Positions 27,208 to 38,685 of a stretch of DNA of 64,000 bases are shown here, one piece after another. The stretch covers positions 744,001 through 808,000 of the forward strand of contig NZ_JAEHGC010000001.1 of NCBI RefSeq assembly GCF_016107705.1, written 5' to 3'. How positions within the stretch are numbered: the first letter of the stretch is position 1; every line of letters begins with the position of its first letter. This DNA comes from Neobacillus cucumis. Lineage in GTDB: Bacteria > Bacillota > Bacilli > Bacillales_B > DSM-18226. The position numbers and the translations under genes are program-made. Under the pieces are notes generated by a model that had not been told where the DNA came from, searched no databases, and worked only from the letters and a program-made list of their open reading frames with translations.

Positions 27208-28296
27208 CTAATATTTTTTTGCAAATCCAACCGGTATATATAATACCTGCCCTTCGTATACATCCTGACTTAGTTCAAGGTTGTTAACACGAAGGAGATT
27301 TTGCACGGTCACATCATAACGATCCGCAAGGCTTTCGATTGTTTCTCCTTTTTGAACAATACATACCTTAAGTTTTGCTTGTTCTGCACCCTCTTCCTTG
27401 CGTGCAAAAAATTCTGTTAACGTCATGCTTTTCTTTTTGGCAGGCTTTTTCTTTTTCACTTGCTTTGGAGCCTGTTCAGAGGATGAGGAGCTTTCTTCAA
27501 CAATGCTTACATCCTCTTCGTATTGAGTATTTTCCGTTTGAACTTCCGTAATTTCTTCAACCACTTCAAATGGATGGTTGCCTTCACTGCGTGATTCTTG
27601 GAAGCTCCAGGAAGGCTGGTATTGCTCTACTGGCTCATAATCTTGTGCTTGGTAGGAAAAGTTCGGGAATTGCGGAAATGCTTCTGGTTTCTCTTCCTCT
27701 TCGCGCGGCTTTCTTGCTTCTGCTTCGAATAGGAAGGATTCCGCATATGGATTTGCCTGTACTGGCTGTTGGTATATTTCTTCATCCTCTTCGTTTTGAT
27801 CTTGAATACGATGGAGAACTTCCAACTCTGGCTGTTCTTCCTCAATTTGCGGTTCAAACTGCTCTTCATTGCCATATAAGCCGCTAATCGTCAGCTCAGC
27901 TGATAGTTTTAGACAACTGCGCTCTGGAAGAGAATAATCAAAGGATTCGACAAGGACGTCAATGTCGTAGATGCTTTGAATCCGATTGTTTGGGATGGTG
28001 ATGTCCACTGGAAAGCGGTGCGCAAATTGGCAGACGCCTTCGTCCTGTTCATCTACCCTTTCAACATATTTCTGACTGGCAGCTTGATCTTGCCCGCTTG
28101 CATCACTCTCTACGAAGCTCTTATATTCGCCGGTTAATTCCAACGAACCACGGATGATTACGTATTGATCATTTTCCTGGATGGTAATATCCGGGTCTAG
28201 GGAAATCGATACAAGTTCTGCGACTTCCTGTCCCTTTCTAAACCACAAAGATTCCTCCAAGGAAAATCGTAGGCTCGATTGATTCTCCTGAGACAA
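27208..28296 (-). CDS. spoVID: Stage VI sporulation protein D (spore coat morphogenesis)
   Basis: SpoVID drives encasement of the forespore by coat proteins. The N-terminal 150 residues (LRFSLEESLWFRKGQEVAELVSISLDPDI...) match the conserved SpoVID domain; the middle is a Glu/Gln-rich linker with a Lys-rich patch (KKKKPAKKKS); residues about 310-360 form a LysM domain (CIVQKGETIESLADRYDVTV). The TTG start is chosen because GGAGGAG lies 5 bases upstream and the protein then begins LSQENQSSLRFS like B. subtilis. Expected to be sigma-E dependent. Confidence 0.95.
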   Translation of the reverse strand: MSQENQSSLRFSLEESLWFRKGQEVAELVSISLDPDITIQENDQYVIIRGSLELTGEYKSFVESDASGQDQAASQKYVERVDEQDEGVCQFAHRFPVDITIPNNRIQSIYDIDVLVESFDYSLPERSCLKLSAELTISGLYGNEEQFEPQIEEEQPELEVLHRIQDQNEEDEEIYQQPVQANPYAESFLFEAEARKPREEEEKPEAFPQFPNFSYQAQDYEPVEQYQPSWSFQESRSEGNHPFEVVEEITEVQTENTQYEEDVSIVEESSSSSEQAPKQVKKKKPAKKKSMTLTEFFARKEEGAEQAKLKVCIVQKGETIESLADRYDVTVQNLLRVNNLELSQDVYEGQVLYIPVGFAKKY

Positions 28297-28498
28297 AGCG
28301 ACTCCTCCTTTCGTTTCCTTCACGTAAAATCACTATGTCACTTACACTCTATGAGGGATGATAAATAAATATGATAAAAAAGCGTTTGTATTACGCAAAA
28401 CTTCGTCAATGTCGTTTTCTTTTCGTCTTTCTTAATAGAGGTTTTTTTAGGATTGTTGTTTTTTTATAGGTTTTGATAAGGAAAACTGTTTAGAAAGA

Positions 28499-28629
28499 GG
28501 TTGATTGGAGCGGAAGGTGAGAGACTCCGGCGGGAGCAGCGGGACAGGTGAGACCCCACAGGAGCAAAGCGACGAGGAGGCTCACCGCCCGCCCCGCGGA
28601 AAGCGAGCAACCTGGAGTGGAAATCAACC
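28499..28629. repeat. Palindromic intergenic repeat, family B, copy 1
   Basis: The 131-bp GC-rich element has terminal inverted repeats GGTTGATT (28499-28506) and AATCAACC (28622-28629) and an imperfect central hairpin. A related copy in the same orientation is at 51395-51535 (shared TTGATTGGAGCGGAAGG, GAGCGAAGCGACGAGGAGGCTC-like and GCGGAAAGCGA blocks). It fills most of the 419-bp spoVID-hemL gap. No coding frame is credible. It resembles non-autonomous repeats frequent in Bacillus genomes. Confidence 0.8.
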
Positions 28630-28676
28630 ATTCTTGTTAAATAGCAACAAAGTTTACGAAAACAGCGCTTTAATAA

Positions 28677-28702
28677 GAAAACACCCACCAAAAGGTGAGT
28701 GT
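28677..28702 (-). terminator. hemL terminator
   Basis: ACACTCACC-TTTT-GGTGGGTGT on the minus strand (one G-T pair) followed by TTTTC lies 14 bases after the hemL stop and ends the hemAXCDBL operon. Confidence 0.75.
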
Positions 28703-28715
28703 CCTAGATAAAAGA

Positions 28716-30005
28716 TTATTTTCTAAGCTTCGAAAAGGCATTTTCTGCTGCTTGGATGGTTTTTTCAATATCTTCATCCGAATGCTCTGTGGATAGGAAT
28801 AGACCTTCAAATTGGGAAGGTGGTACGAAAATTCCTTGATCCGCCATTTGACGGAAATATTCCGCAAAGAACTCGAGATTCGATGTTTTCGCAGTTTCAT
28901 AATTGATAACATCTTCATTCGTAAAGAAGAAACCAATCATGGAACCTGCGCGGTTAAACGTAATTGGAATATCATATTTTTCCGCTGCGGCTTTAAAGCC
29001 TTTTTCAAGCAGATCGCCTTTACGGATAAACTCTTCATAATGCTCCGGCGTTAACTGGCTTAATGTTTCATATCCGGCAGTCATGGCAAGCGGATTTCCA
29101 GACAATGTTCCAGCTTGATAAATCGAACCGCTTGGAGCGATTTGCTCCATGATCTCTGCTTTACCGCCGTATGCCCCAACAGGAAGTCCGCCGCCGATTA
29201 CCTTACCAAGAGTCGTTAAGTCAGGAGTAATATTAAAGTAACCTTGTGCACAATTATAACCCACTCGGAAACCTGTCATTACCTCATCAAAAATCAACAA
29301 TGCCCCGTATTGAGTAGTGATTTCGCGAAGTCCTTCTAAAAATCCTGGTTGTGGCGGCACAAGACCCATATTACCTGCAACTGGTTCAACAATTACACAA
29401 GCAATATCCTCGCCAAATTGCTCAAATGCGTAGCGCACGCCTTCAAGGTCATTATACTGAACCGTTACCGTATTTTTCGCAATACCCTCAGGAACCCCTG
29501 GGCTGTCAGGCAAACCAAGAGTAGCCACACCGGAACCGGCTTTAATCAACAATGAATCGCCATGACCGTGGTAGCAGCCTTCAAATTTTAAAATCTTGTC
29601 ACGGCCGGTATATCCGCGCGCTAAGCGTAAAGCACTCATCGTTGCTTCTGTTCCGGAGTTAACCATACGGATGATTTCAATCGAAGGTACACGTTCTTTT
29701 ACAAGCTGGGCTAATTGGTTTTCCAAAACTGTCGGTGCACCAAAGCTTGTACCCATTTCTGCTTGTTTTTTCAAAGACTCGACCACTTGATCGTTTGAGT
29801 GGCCAAGAATAAGCGGCCCCCACGATAACACATAATCAATGTACTCATTACCATCAATATCATAAACTTTTGACCCTTTGCCCCGCTCCATAAAAATCGG
29901 ATCCATATTGACCGATTTAAAAGCGCGCACAGGGCTGTTTACGCCGCCGGGCATGAGCGTTTGGGCTTCTTTAAAGGCTTCAATCGATTTTGTATACGAA
30001 CGCAT
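28716..30005 (-). CDS. hemL: Glutamate-1-semialdehyde 2,1-aminomutase
   Basis: HemL converts glutamate-1-semialdehyde to 5-aminolevulinate with PLP, the second step of the C5 heme pathway. The 429-residue class III aminotransferase-like protein has the [11 protein letters not shown] start signature, the [11 protein letters not shown] loop, [11 protein letters not shown] and the PLP lysine in [19 protein letters not shown] near residue 267. It is the last gene of the hemAXCDBL operon. GAGGGA precedes the ATG. Confidence 0.97.
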   Translation of the reverse strand: MRSYTKSIEAFKEAQTLMPGGVNSPVRAFKSVNMDPIFMERGKGSKVYDIDGNEYIDYVLSWGPLILGHSNDQVVESLKKQAEMGTSFGAPTVLENQLAQLVKERVPSIEIIRMVNSGTEATMSALRLARGYTGRDKILKFEGCYHGHGDSLLIKAGSGVATLGLPDSPGVPEGIAKNTVTVQYNDLEGVRYAFEQFGEDIACVIVEPVAGNMGLVPPQPGFLEGLREITTQYGALLIFDEVMTGFRVGYNCAQGYFNITPDLTTLGKVIGGGLPVGAYGGKAEIMEQIAPSGSIYQAGTLSGNPLAMTAGYETLSQLTPEHYEEFIRKGDLLEKGFKAAAEKYDIPITFNRAGSMIGFFFTNEDVINYETAKTSNLEFFAEYFRQMADQGIFVPPSQFEGLFLSTEHSDEDIEKTIQAAENAFSKLRK

Positions 30006-30027
30006 TGTAATCCCTCATTTCACGTGA

Positions 30028-31008
30028 TTATTCTTCTTCTTTTAACCAGCGAATCGCGTCTTTTGCTGCATAAGTGATAATTAGGTCAGCTCCGGCCCGC
30101 TTCATGCCGTATAACATTTCAAGAACAGTCTTTTTCTCGTCAATCCAACCGTTTAATGCTGCAGCTTTAATCATCGAATACTCACCGCTGACGTTGTAAA
30201 CAACCACTGGAAGTTTGAAGTTATTTTTAATATCACGAACGATATCAAGGTATGGCATACCTGGTTTTACAATTAAGAAATCGGCACCTTCAGCAACGTC
30301 CGATTCTGCTTCTCTAAACGCTTCCATACGGTTTGCCGGATCCATTTGATACGTTTTACGATCACCAAATTGCGGTGCACCTTCAGCTGCCTCACGGAAA
30401 GGTCCATAAAATGCAGATGCGTATTTAACGGCATAGGACATGATTGGGATTTCTGTGAAGCCTGCTTCATCTAGTCCAGCACGAATGGCTGCGACAAATC
30501 CATCCATCATATTGGAAGGAGCAATAATGTCCGCTCCGGCCTTCGCTTGAGCTATCGCTGTTTTTACAAGTAAGTCCAGCGATTGGTCATTTAGAATTTT
30601 TTCCCCTTCGACCACACCACAGTGACCGTGGCTGGTGTATTCACATAAGCATGTATCGGCAACAACAAGTACATCAGGGTATTTTTCTTTAATAAAACGA
30701 GTTGCTTCTTGAACAATCCCATGATCATGGAATGCTTGTGTACCGCACTCATCTTTTTCAGACGGAATTCCAAATAATAGAACCGCTTTAATACCATGAG
30801 CAACGATATCTTCCATTTCCGCTTGAAGATTGTCCATTGAAACCTGAAATACACCCGGCATCGAAGAGACCTCTTTGCGAATGTTTTCCCCTTCATAAAT
30901 AAATAGTGGGTATATGAAGTCTTCCGCTTTTAAGTGATTCTCTCTCACAAGTGCACGCATGCTCGCACTTGAACGCAGGCGGCGGTGACGTGAAAATTGT
31001 AAATCCAT
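30028..31008 (-). CDS. hemB: Delta-aminolevulinic acid dehydratase (porphobilinogen synthase)
   Basis: HemB condenses two 5-aminolevulinates into porphobilinogen. The 326-residue protein begins with [17 protein letters not shown], has the zinc-type cysteine cluster [14 protein letters not shown] near residue 120, and two active-site lysines in [16 protein letters not shown] and [11 protein letters not shown]. The ribosome binding site GGGAGGAAT overlaps the end of hemD, whose stop is one base away. Confidence 0.97.
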   Translation of the reverse strand: MDLQFSRHRRLRSSASMRALVRENHLKAEDFIYPLFIYEGENIRKEVSSMPGVFQVSMDNLQAEMEDIVAHGIKAVLLFGIPSEKDECGTQAFHDHGIVQEATRFIKEKYPDVLVVADTCLCEYTSHGHCGVVEGEKILNDQSLDLLVKTAIAQAKAGADIIAPSNMMDGFVAAIRAGLDEAGFTEIPIMSYAVKYASAFYGPFREAAEGAPQFGDRKTYQMDPANRMEAFREAESDVAEGADFLIVKPGMPYLDIVRDIKNNFKLPVVVYNVSGEYSMIKAAALNGWIDEKKTVLEMLYGMKRAGADLIITYAAKDAIRWLKEEE

Positions 31009-31785
31009 TTATAATTCCTCCCTCTCAATATAAGCAATTGTACTTTTTATCATTTCCTTAACCGTGTATTCCTCCGGAGAGACATGAACCGGCAATCCAT
31101 ACGAAAGTAATTTTTGCTCAGTGATAGGGCCAATACAGCCAATTAGGCAGCCCGTTAATTTCTCTCTCAATTCAAAGTCATGAACGACACTCATAAAATT
31201 GTCCACGGTTGAAGGACTGGTAAACAATAAAATATCCAATTGTTTTTCCACAAGCATACTCGCTAACTTCATTCGGTTCTCTTCGGGCATAAATGTTTCA
31301 TAAATGACGACTTCATCAACTATCGCACCCGCATTACGCAATGAAGCAGCAATACAATCTCTGGCCAAATTTCCTTTAGGAATCAGAACCCTCAAACCAG
31401 GATGAACGATCGGCAAAAATTCTTCCACAAATGTCTCCGCAACAAATGCGGTGGGAACAAATTCAGCCGTCAGTCCCTTAGCATCCAATCCCTCAGCGGT
31501 CTTTTTTCCAATTACGGCAATCTTCGGCAAGCTCCGCCTGTCCGGTAAAAACGAGAAGAATGTTTCCACCGTCACATTGCTCGTAAAAATAATCCAGTCA
31601 TATGTATCAAAATCCTTCAAGCAGGCTTGGAGGCATTGATTGCTTTCAATCGGCCGAAAGGCAATCAGAGGAATTTCAACAGGAATCCCTCCATAGTTTT
31701 CGACAAGCTGTGAAAAGGGTTTTGCTTGATTTTCGCCCCTTGGAACAAGAACCCTTTTTTCAAGCAAAGGGGAAGGCTCGATCAT
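31009..31785 (-). CDS. hemD: Uroporphyrinogen-III synthase
   Basis: HemD inverts ring D and cyclises hydroxymethylbilane. The 258-residue sequence is divergent as usual but shows the two-domain HemD pattern: [25 protein letters not shown] at the start, [15 protein letters not shown] near residue 62, [16 protein letters not shown] segment and [13 protein letters not shown], then [11 protein letters not shown]. It overlaps hemC by four bases and abuts hemB. Confidence 0.94.
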   Translation of the reverse strand: MIEPSPLLEKRVLVPRGENQAKPFSQLVENYGGIPVEIPLIAFRPIESNQCLQACLKDFDTYDWIIFTSNVTVETFFSFLPDRRSLPKIAVIGKKTAEGLDAKGLTAEFVPTAFVAETFVEEFLPIVHPGLRVLIPKGNLARDCIAASLRNAGAIVDEVVIYETFMPEENRMKLASMLVEKQLDILLFTSPSTVDNFMSVVHDFELREKLTGCLIGCIGPITEQKLLSYGLPVHVSPEEYTVKEMIKSTIAYIEREEL

Positions 31786-32717
31786 TTACCCTCAAGCTCC
31801 CGCTTCACCCGGTCAATCAAGTCTTTAGCCCCTTTTTGAATTAATAGGTCAGCTGCTTGAACCCCTAACTCTTCCGGATTTTTTCCGTGAAGCTCTTCTT
31901 TAAATACGTCTCTTCCTTCAGGGGATGCGACTAAAACTTTTAGGAAGATTTCATCGTTATCTTCAACAGTTGCAAAGCCGGCAATCGGCACCTGGCAGCC
32001 GCCCTCCATTTTTTGCAGGAAGGCACGCTCAGCACGGACAGCAAGCTCTGTTTTTTTACAAGTGAATTTCTCAAATAATTCGAGAAGCTCATGGTCATCT
32101 TCACGGCATTCAATTGATAAGGCACCCTGACCGACAGCCGGAATGCATTTATCTGCATCCAAAAATTCCGTTACCGTTTCACTTGCCCAGCCAAGGCGGG
32201 AAAGGCCAGCCGCTGCTAGAATAATCGCATCATATTCTTCTTCCTTCAGCTTGCTTAATCTTGTATCGACATTGCCGCGAATCCATTTAATTTCCAAATC
32301 AGGGCGTTGGACTAAGAGCTGGGCACTGCGTCTTAAACTACTTGTCCCAATAATCGCACCCGGTTTTAAATCGTTTAACTTAATATGGTCTCTGGAAATG
32401 AGCGCATCGCGGTGGTCCTCACGGAAAGGAATGCAGCCAATCGTAAGTCCCTCCGGCAGTACGGCGGGCATATCCTTCATGCTGTGGACGGCCATATCAA
32501 TCTCTTTGTTTAGCATGGCTTGCTCAATTTCTTTAACAAATAACCCTTTTCCGCCAACCTTTGAAAGGGTTACGTCCTGAATTTTATCACCCTTGGTCAC
32601 GATTTCTTTTACTTCAAATTCAAAGGGTGCACCAAGTTTTTTTAGCTGATCAATGACCCAATTGGTTTGAGTTAATGCTAGTTTGCTTCGTCTGGAACCT
32701 ACGATAATTTTTCTCAT
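31782..32717 (-). CDS. hemC: Porphobilinogen deaminase
   Basis: HemC polymerises four porphobilinogens into hydroxymethylbilane. The 311-residue protein has [17 protein letters not shown] at the start, [15 protein letters not shown] with the catalytic region, [12 protein letters not shown], and the dipyrromethane-cofactor cysteine in [14 protein letters not shown] near residue 241. AGGAGG precedes ATG. Confidence 0.97.
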   Translation of the reverse strand: MRKIIVGSRRSKLALTQTNWVIDQLKKLGAPFEFEVKEIVTKGDKIQDVTLSKVGGKGLFVKEIEQAMLNKEIDMAVHSMKDMPAVLPEGLTIGCIPFREDHRDALISRDHIKLNDLKPGAIIGTSSLRRSAQLLVQRPDLEIKWIRGNVDTRLSKLKEEEYDAIILAAAGLSRLGWASETVTEFLDADKCIPAVGQGALSIECREDDHELLELFEKFTCKKTELAVRAERAFLQKMEGGCQVPIAGFATVEDNDEIFLKVLVASPEGRDVFKEELHGKNPEELGVQAADLLIQKGAKDLIDRVKRELEGK

Positions 32718-32731
32718 GTTTGCCTCCTAAA

Positions 32732-33565
32732 TTACGAGTACCACAAATGAAATGATGATAATCGACCAAATAAGAAAAAGTTAATTAATACGATTAAAAA
32801 GGATGCGACATTCCATAAGGCTAAATTTTTCCCATGGATGTTTTTTACAGTCCGTAAATACAAAAAGATGCTATAGGCTGTCAGCAATAAAAATGACCCA
32901 ATGATCTTCATATCATACCAATCCATCCCGGGAAGCTTGAGAAACGCCCACTGCAGACCTAAAATTAAGCCTAGCAAAAGCATTGGAACACCAATAATTG
33001 CAGTTATGTATGACAGTCTCTCCAGTTTTTCCAAATCTGCAAGCCTTAATAATCGCTTGCCCCATTTCTTTCGTTTCAATAAATCATATTGAAGCAAATA
33101 TAAAAGGGAGAAAACGAAGGATAATGAAAATGCACCATAAGAAAGTATGGCCATCGTGATATGAATCAGCAGCAATTCAGAAACCAGCCGATTTGCCATC
33201 ACATGTGAATGGTATTGCATCGGGGCAAAGGTATGAATTGCCATAACAATAAAGCCAAGGATATTGGTAAAAAAGACGATAAAGTCAATCCGTAAAAAAC
33301 GATTGATCCCAAGTGATAATGTGACTAATACCCAGGCATAAAAATAAAGCCCCTCAAATATGGTGAGTACAGGGAACCTTCCTGTTTTAACCATATAGAA
33401 AAATAAAAAGACAGTTTGCAAAATCCATACAAACGCAAGTAACCAGAAGGCAATACGGTTTGCCTTCCGGTTATGGTGAATGAAGTCGAAAAAATATAAC
33501 AACACACTGAAGGCATATAGAACAACGGTAAGTTCGTGCAGCCTTGTCATTAAGACACTAAACAT
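32732..33565 (-). CDS. hemX: HemX membrane protein (CcsA-like)
   Basis: HemX is an integral membrane protein that lowers the level of HemA in B. subtilis; it belongs to the CcsA/CcmC cytochrome assembly superfamily. The 277-residue product has eight predicted spans and a tryptophan/histidine-containing C-half (GLQWAFLKLPGMDWYDMKIIG). It is located between hemA and hemC in the conserved order. Confidence 0.93.
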   Translation of the reverse strand: MFSVLMTRLHELTVVLYAFSVLLYFFDFIHHNRKANRIAFWLLAFVWILQTVFLFFYMVKTGRFPVLTIFEGLYFYAWVLVTLSLGINRFLRIDFIVFFTNILGFIVMAIHTFAPMQYHSHVMANRLVSELLLIHITMAILSYGAFSLSFVFSLLYLLQYDLLKRKKWGKRLLRLADLEKLERLSYITAIIGVPMLLLGLILGLQWAFLKLPGMDWYDMKIIGSFLLLTAYSIFLYLRTVKNIHGKNLALWNVASFLIVLINFFLFGRLSSFHLWYS

Positions 33566-33576
33566 CGAACGGCCCC

Positions 33577-34920
33577 TTAGACTTCAAAGGCAGCCTGCAC
33601 TTTAGAAACGGGTGAAGGATTTGATTCAGCTGCTTTCAATTGTTGTTCCTTTGCAAGCTCTTCAATATTAAATATTTGTTTAAATAACGCCATCGCCTGT
33701 TCTGCATCTGGTCTTGCAGCCAATTCTTTTGCTGATAAAATTGGATCTTTTAGGAGCTGATTAATAATGCTCTTTGTATGCTTATTTAATACTTTTATGT
33801 CTCGGTCTGATAAGTTTGGAAGCTTTCGTTCCAAGCTAAACATTGTTTCAGCCTGAATCGCAAGGGCTTTTTCTCTAAGTGCTGAAATGACCGGTACGAC
33901 ACCAAGCGTCCCAAGCCATTGCTTGAATTCAACGATTTCCTTTTCAATCATCAGCATAATCTTCTCAGCAGCTCTTTTGCGCTCCTGCAGGTTCGCTTCT
34001 ACAATGCCTTCTAGGTCATCAATATCGTAAAGGAAGACATTTTCAAGCTCAGCAATTTGCGGATCTAGATCACGCGGCACCGCAATATCGACCATAAATA
34101 AAGGCTTGCCCTTCCGAGCTTTTTCGACCTTTGCCATCATTGACTTTGTGATGACAAAATCCTTTGCCCCTGTTGAGCTAATTAGAATATCTGCTTCTAC
34201 AAGTGCTTTTTGAAGTTCTTCATGTCCTCTTGCCTCACCGCCAAAGCGTATAGCAAGCTCTTGTGCTTTTTCAAATGTTCGGTTGATTACCGTTACTTTT
34301 TTAACCCCATTGCCATGTAGGTTTTGAGCAGCTAATTCGCCCATTTTTCCCGCACCAAAAATTAAAACATGCTTTCCTGATAGTGAACCGAAGATTTTCT
34401 TCGCTAATTCAACCGCAGCATAGCTGACAGATACGGCATTTGCCCCGATATCCGTTTCAGAATGCCCGCGTTTTGCTACTGTTACTGCCTGTTTAAATAG
34501 GTGGTTAAACACACTGCCGGTAATATTTTCTTCTTGTGCAAGCATAAAGCTTGTGCGTACCTGTCCAAGAATTTGCGTCTCCCCTAAAACCATGGAATTT
34601 AATCCGCATGTTACGTTGAACAGATGCTCCACTGCACCATCTTCTTCATACACAAATAAATACGGAGAAAACTCCGCTTGGTCAAGTCCGAACCATTCTG
34701 ACAGAAATTCCTTTATATAATAGCGGCCTGTATGTAATTGATCGACAACCGCATAAATTTCCGTACGATTACATGTAGAAAGAATAATGTTTTCTAGGAT
34801 GCTTTTCTTTGCGTTTAATTTTTTCATGGCATCCACAAGATCGGATTGATTAAATGTCAACCGCTCACGGATTTCTACAGGGGCAGTTTTATAGTTTACA
34901 CCGATCACTAATATATGCAT
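33577..34920 (-). CDS. hemA: Glutamyl-tRNA reductase
   Basis: HemA reduces glutamyl-tRNA to glutamate-1-semialdehyde, the committed heme step. The 447-residue protein has the catalytic cysteine in [10 protein letters not shown] near residue 50, the [15 protein letters not shown] motif, the Rossmann loop [13 protein letters not shown] and the C-terminal dimerisation helix. GGGGTG precedes ATG. It is first in the operon; a TATAAT (34965-34970, minus strand) lies 45 bases upstream. I looked for a PerR box, known from B. subtilis hemA, and found no convincing match. Confidence 0.97.
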   Translation of the reverse strand: MHILVIGVNYKTAPVEIRERLTFNQSDLVDAMKKLNAKKSILENIILSTCNRTEIYAVVDQLHTGRYYIKEFLSEWFGLDQAEFSPYLFVYEEDGAVEHLFNVTCGLNSMVLGETQILGQVRTSFMLAQEENITGSVFNHLFKQAVTVAKRGHSETDIGANAVSVSYAAVELAKKIFGSLSGKHVLIFGAGKMGELAAQNLHGNGVKKVTVINRTFEKAQELAIRFGGEARGHEELQKALVEADILISSTGAKDFVITKSMMAKVEKARKGKPLFMVDIAVPRDLDPQIAELENVFLYDIDDLEGIVEANLQERKRAAEKIMLMIEKEIVEFKQWLGTLGVVPVISALREKALAIQAETMFSLERKLPNLSDRDIKVLNKHTKSIINQLLKDPILSAKELAARPDAEQAMALFKQIFNIEELAKEQQLKAAESNPSPVSKVQAAFEV

Positions 34921-34964
34921 TGATTAAGACACCCCCACGTAAGATTACAAATTTAACTAGTATG

Positions 34965-34970
34965 ATTATA
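34965..34970 (-). promoter_or_regulatory. Likely -10 box for the hem operon
   Basis: TATAAT on the minus strand, 45 bases before hemA. The -35 side (around 34988-34993) is a poor match, so the promoter may need an activator or be misplaced. Confidence 0.4.
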
Positions 34971-35135
34971 CCATGGGTAATTTGTTTATTTACCCGAAAA
35001 ATGTGAACAGAAAATGAAACTATATGATATGATTATGAATTGATAAGGATTGTATTTCGACAAATTCCTTCCTTATGTACAGTATCAAAAAAACGAACGA
35101 TATTCAAGTGAACCTTTCTGGAAGTGGTGGTTTAG

Positions 35136-35624
35136 ATGAAAAATCAACGAATTTTTCCTGGAATTATTCTGATTGGCTTTGGAGCCTATTTTTTACTACA
35201 GCAATCTCATATTACTCTTTTTAAACAATTTTATACGTGGCCGACCTTGCTTCTTATTGTTGGCGCAGCTTTCCTTGGTCAAGGCTATGCCGCTAAGGAC
35301 CATGAGGGAATTCTTCCCGGAGTGATTATGTTTGGTTTTGGTTTGCATTTTCATCTTGTTGGACATGTATCTTTTTGGCCGCAGAACACGATTGGAATGC
35401 TAATGCTGATTATTTCATTAGGATTTTTTCTTCGTTTTCAAAAAGCAAATACAGGTTTATTTCAAGCCTTTTTATTTTTAATTTTAGCTGTTTTGCTGCT
35501 GTTTTATGATAAAATTGCCGGATATTTCGGCTTTTTGCAAAACGGTTTGTCCGTTGTTTGGAAATATTGGCCCGTCCTCTTAATCATTGTTGGTATTTAT
35601 TTTATACTGAAACGCAAAAAATAA
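35136..35624 (+). CDS. ysxD: Membrane protein YsxD-like
   Basis: The 162-residue hydrophobic protein has about five membrane spans arranged as repeats of G-x-LLIxG-type helices (FPGIILIGFGAYFLLQ, LLIVGAAFLGQGY, FWPQNTIGMLMLIISLGFFL, WPVLLIIVGIYFILKRKK), the pattern of LiaI/LiaF-like and DUF5668 proteins. It lies between hemA and ysxC like B. subtilis ysxD, but on the opposite strand from both neighbours here. Function unknown. GTGGTGG precedes the ATG. Confidence 0.8.
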   Translation: MKNQRIFPGIILIGFGAYFLLQQSHITLFKQFYTWPTLLLIVGAAFLGQGYAAKDHEGILPGVIMFGFGLHFHLVGHVSFWPQNTIGMLMLIISLGFFLRFQKANTGLFQAFLFLILAVLLLFYDKIAGYFGFLQNGLSVVWKYWPVLLIIVGIYFILKRKK

Positions 35625-35657
35625 ACGCCCGGTATCGATACCGGGCGTTTGTTTTTG
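35623..35657 (+). terminator. ysxD terminator
   Basis: A perfect 28-nt palindrome (14-bp arms, 35623-35650, AAACGCCCGGTATC mirrored) directly after the ysxD stop is followed by GTTTTTGT. Confidence 0.88.
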
Positions 35658-35658
35658 T

Positions 35659-35775
35659 CTAGCTCCAGCGCCTAGCCCCTTTAGGTTGCTTCGGCCATGG
35701 TGATGAAGTCAAAGAACGACTTCACCGCCAGGGCCTCCAGCACTTGTCGGGGCTGAACAAGGCGCTTCCGCTTTT
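35659..35775. repeat. Structured intergenic repeat, family A, copy 2
   Basis: It shares the ends CTAGCTCCAGCGCCTAG and GGCGCTTCCGCTTTT with the copy at 3114-3231. Stems: 35667-35673 with 35760-35766, 35674-35679 (AGCCCC) with 35749-35754 (GGGGCT), and apical 35704-35710 with 35718-35724. Inner stems differ in sequence from copy 1 but keep pairing. It abuts the ysxC stop codon, as copy 1 abuts that of mreB. Confidence 0.8.
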
Positions 35776-35776
35776 C

Positions 35777-36361
35777 TTATTTCATATAGCTTTGCAACAG
35801 CGACCAGACTTGATCTTTTCCTAAACCAGTTTCTGATGAAAAAAGAACAATATGGTCATTTGGGTCTAGATCCAAGGTTTCACGGGTTACCTTTAAATGC
35901 TTTTGCCATTTCCCTTTTGGGATTTTATCCGCCTTCGTGGCAATGATGATGCAGGGGATTTCGTAATGCTTTAAAAAATCATACATCATGATATCATCCT
36001 GTGTCGGCGGGTGTCTTAAATCAACAATCAGCACAACGGCTTTTAATTGCTCCCGGCTGGTTAAATAGGTTTCAATCATTTTCCCCCAAGCAGCACGCTC
36101 AGTTTTTGAAACCTTAGCATAGCCGTAACCGGGAACATCAACAAAATGGAGTACCTCATTTATTATAAAAAAGTTTAAGGTTTGTGTTTTTCCCGGCTTG
36201 GAAGAAATTCTTGCTAACGCTTTTCGACCCAGCATGCGATTAATAAAGGATGATTTTCCTACATTGGATCGTCCCGCTAAGGCGAATTCTGGTATATCTG
36301 TTTCAGGATATTGCTCTGGCTTTACAGCACTGATAACAATATCTGCACTTGTTACTTTCAT
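35777..36361 (-). CDS. ysxC: Ribosome biogenesis GTPase YsxC (EngB)
   Basis: YsxC/EngB is an essential GTPase for late 50S assembly. The 194-residue protein has G1 GRSNVGKSS (about residues 30-38), G3 DVPGYG, G4 TKADK and the basic [12 protein letters not shown]2 region. Its ATG overlaps the lonA stop by four bases, the conserved lonA-ysxC pair. Confidence 0.97.
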   Translation of the reverse strand: MKVTSADIVISAVKPEQYPETDIPEFALAGRSNVGKSSFINRMLGRKALARISSKPGKTQTLNFFIINEVLHFVDVPGYGYAKVSKTERAAWGKMIETYLTSREQLKAVVLIVDLRHPPTQDDIMMYDFLKHYEIPCIIIATKADKIPKGKWQKHLKVTRETLDLDPNDHIVLFSSETGLGKDQVWSLLQSYMK

Positions 36362-38685
36362 TTTACGACTCCTTCAAGCAGAGCATGTTTTAATACCTCA
36401 TCTACATGCGATACAAGCACAAACTCAATTTCATTTCGAATACTTTCTGGTATATCCTCAATATCCTTTTCATTATCCTTCGGCAGGATGACCTTTGTTA
36501 ATCCGGCTCTGTGAGCACTTAAGGTTTTTTCTTTCAATCCGCCAATTGGAAGAACACGTCCTCTTAACGTGATTTCTCCCGTCATTCCCACCTCACGGCG
36601 AATTGGTCGTCCGGATAAAGCCGAGACAAGCGCTGTGGCAATGGTGATCCCTGCAGATGGCCCGTCTTTCGGGACCGCACCTTCCGGAACATGGATATGA
36701 ATATCATATTTTTCATGAAAATCTTCCTCAATGCCAAGTTCCTTCGCCTTTGACCGAACATAACTGAATGCCGCCTGCGCCGACTCCTTCATAACATCAC
36801 CGAGTTTACCTGTTAAAACTAGCTTGCCTTTTCCCGGTGCTAATGAAACTTCAATTTGCAGCGTATCCCCGCCAACGGTTGTGTACGCTAATCCGGTTGC
36901 AACACCTACCTGGTCTTCAGCTTCTGCCTGACCATAACGGAATCTTGGCTTGCCTAAAAATTCCTCGATGTTTTTTTCGGTAATAATGACTCGTTTTTTC
37001 TCACCGGAAACAACGATTTTAGCCGTTTTCCGGCAAAGGGTCGCCATTTGCCGTTCAAGACTCCGAACCCCTGCTTCACGTGTATAATAACGGACAACCT
37101 TTAAAATCGCATCATCACGAACCTGAAGAATTCCCTTGGAAAGTCCATTTTCTTTAATTTGCTTTGGTAACAAGTGATCTCTTGTAATATGAACTTTTTC
37201 AATTTCGGTATAGCCGGCAATTGTAATAATTTCCATTCTGTCTAACAACGGCCCCGGAATAGTAGACAAATTATTGGCCGTGGCAATAAACATGACCTTT
37301 GATAAATTGTATGGTTCTTCAATATAATGGTCGCTGAAATTATGGTTTTGCTCCGGGTCAAGCACTTCTAGCATGGCTGCCGAAGGATCACCGCGGAAAT
37401 CACTGGACATCTTATCGATTTCATCCAGTAAAAAGACTGGGTTAATCGTGCCTGCCTTTTTCATTCCTTGAATAATTCTTCCCGGCATAGCCCCGACATA
37501 GGTTCTTCTGTGGCCGCGGATTTCCGATTCATCACGGACACCGCCAAGAGAAATCCGAACAAAATTACGATTAAGTGAGGTCGCAATCGATTTTGCCAGA
37601 CTTGTTTTCCCTACCCCTGGAGGTCCAGCTAAACAAAGAATTGGCCCTTTTAACGAATCGGTCAGCTTTTGAACAGCTAAATATTCAAGCACCCGCTCTT
37701 TCACCTTTTCAAGACCATAATGATCTTCATTTAAGATTCGCTCCGCACGATTGATATCAATATCATCGTCCGTTGCCTTTGACCATGGAATCGAAATTAA
37801 CCATTCAATATAATTACGGATCACAGCACTTTCAGCAGAGCTGGACGGAACCTTTTCGTAACGATCCAATTCTTTTAATGCTGTTTGTTTTACATGGTCC
37901 GGCATTCCAGCCTTTTCAATCTTTTCAGTAAGTTCGGCAACCTCACCAGTTTTGCCTTCCTTATCACCTAATTCTTTTTGAATCGCCTTCATCTGTTCAC
38001 GCAAATAATATTCCTTTTGCGTTCTTTCCATTGAGCGCTTTACTCGCTGGCCGATTTTCTTTTCAAGATTAAGGACTTCTTTTTCATTATGGATGGTATC
38101 GATGACGAGGCTCATTCGTTCTTTCACGTCAATCGTTTCCAGAATCGTCTGCTTATCCTTTAGTTTAATCGGTAAATGGGAGGCAATGATATCTGCCATT
38201 CTTCCTGGTTCTTCAATATCAGTAACGGATGCAAAGGTTTCAGCAGAGATTTTTTTCGATAATTTTATGTATTGCTCGAAATAATCAAGCATTGTTCTCA
38301 TCAAGGCTTGATCTTCCACATCTTTTGTATCCGGGTCATCGTATGTTTGAATGACGACAGAATAATAATCTTCTTCGTCATGGAATGTTACGATTTCAGC
38401 CCTGCTTAGTCCTTCCACCAGCACACGGATGGTCCCATTCGGGAGCTTCAGCATTTGCTTTACTTTTGTTAAAGTCCCAATCTTATATATGTCCTCTTCC
38501 AAAGGCTCATCTATTGACACATCTTTTTGGGTTGTTAAAAAAATTAAGTGGTCATCTACCATCGCTTTTTCTAGGGCTTGAACCGATCTTTCCCGTCCTA
38601 CATCTAAATGAAGGACCATTGTCGGATAAACCAGCAACCCCCGAAGCGGCAGGAGGGGGACGATTATTTCATTGTTTTTCGCCAA
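36358..38685 (-). CDS. lonA: ATP-dependent protease Lon (LonA)
   Basis: LonA is the soluble AAA+ serine protease for damaged and regulatory proteins. The 775-residue product has the N-terminal substrate domain ([15 protein letters not shown]), Walker [13 protein letters not shown] near residue 355, and the Ser-Lys dyad in [10 protein letters not shown] and [14 protein letters not shown]. The start is TTG, eight bases after GGAGGTG. It is cotranscribed with ysxC. Confidence 0.98.
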   Translation of the reverse strand: MAKNNEIIVPLLPLRGLLVYPTMVLHLDVGRERSVQALEKAMVDDHLIFLTTQKDVSIDEPLEEDIYKIGTLTKVKQMLKLPNGTIRVLVEGLSRAEIVTFHDEEDYYSVVIQTYDDPDTKDVEDQALMRTMLDYFEQYIKLSKKISAETFASVTDIEEPGRMADIIASHLPIKLKDKQTILETIDVKERMSLVIDTIHNEKEVLNLEKKIGQRVKRSMERTQKEYYLREQMKAIQKELGDKEGKTGEVAELTEKIEKAGMPDHVKQTALKELDRYEKVPSSSAESAVIRNYIEWLISIPWSKATDDDIDINRAERILNEDHYGLEKVKERVLEYLAVQKLTDSLKGPILCLAGPPGVGKTSLAKSIATSLNRNFVRISLGGVRDESEIRGHRRTYVGAMPGRIIQGMKKAGTINPVFLLDEIDKMSSDFRGDPSAAMLEVLDPEQNHNFSDHYIEEPYNLSKVMFIATANNLSTIPGPLLDRMEIITIAGYTEIEKVHITRDHLLPKQIKENGLSKGILQVRDDAILKVVRYYTREAGVRSLERQMATLCRKTAKIVVSGEKKRVIITEKNIEEFLGKPRFRYGQAEAEDQVGVATGLAYTTVGGDTLQIEVSLAPGKGKLVLTGKLGDVMKESAQAAFSYVRSKAKELGIEEDFHEKYDIHIHVPEGAVPKDGPSAGITIATALVSALSGRPIRREVGMTGEITLRGRVLPIGGLKEKTLSAHRAGLTKVILPKDNEKDIEDIPESIRNEIEFVLVSHVDEVLKHALLEGVVK

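Noticed and set aside
28464..28711. Short open frames over repeat family B copy 1
   Set aside because: They arise from the GC-rich palindrome, are on both strands at once and have no ribosome binding site.
35022..35050. PerR box upstream of hemA
   Set aside because: AT-rich palindromic-looking sequence gives too few matches to TTATAATNATTATAA.
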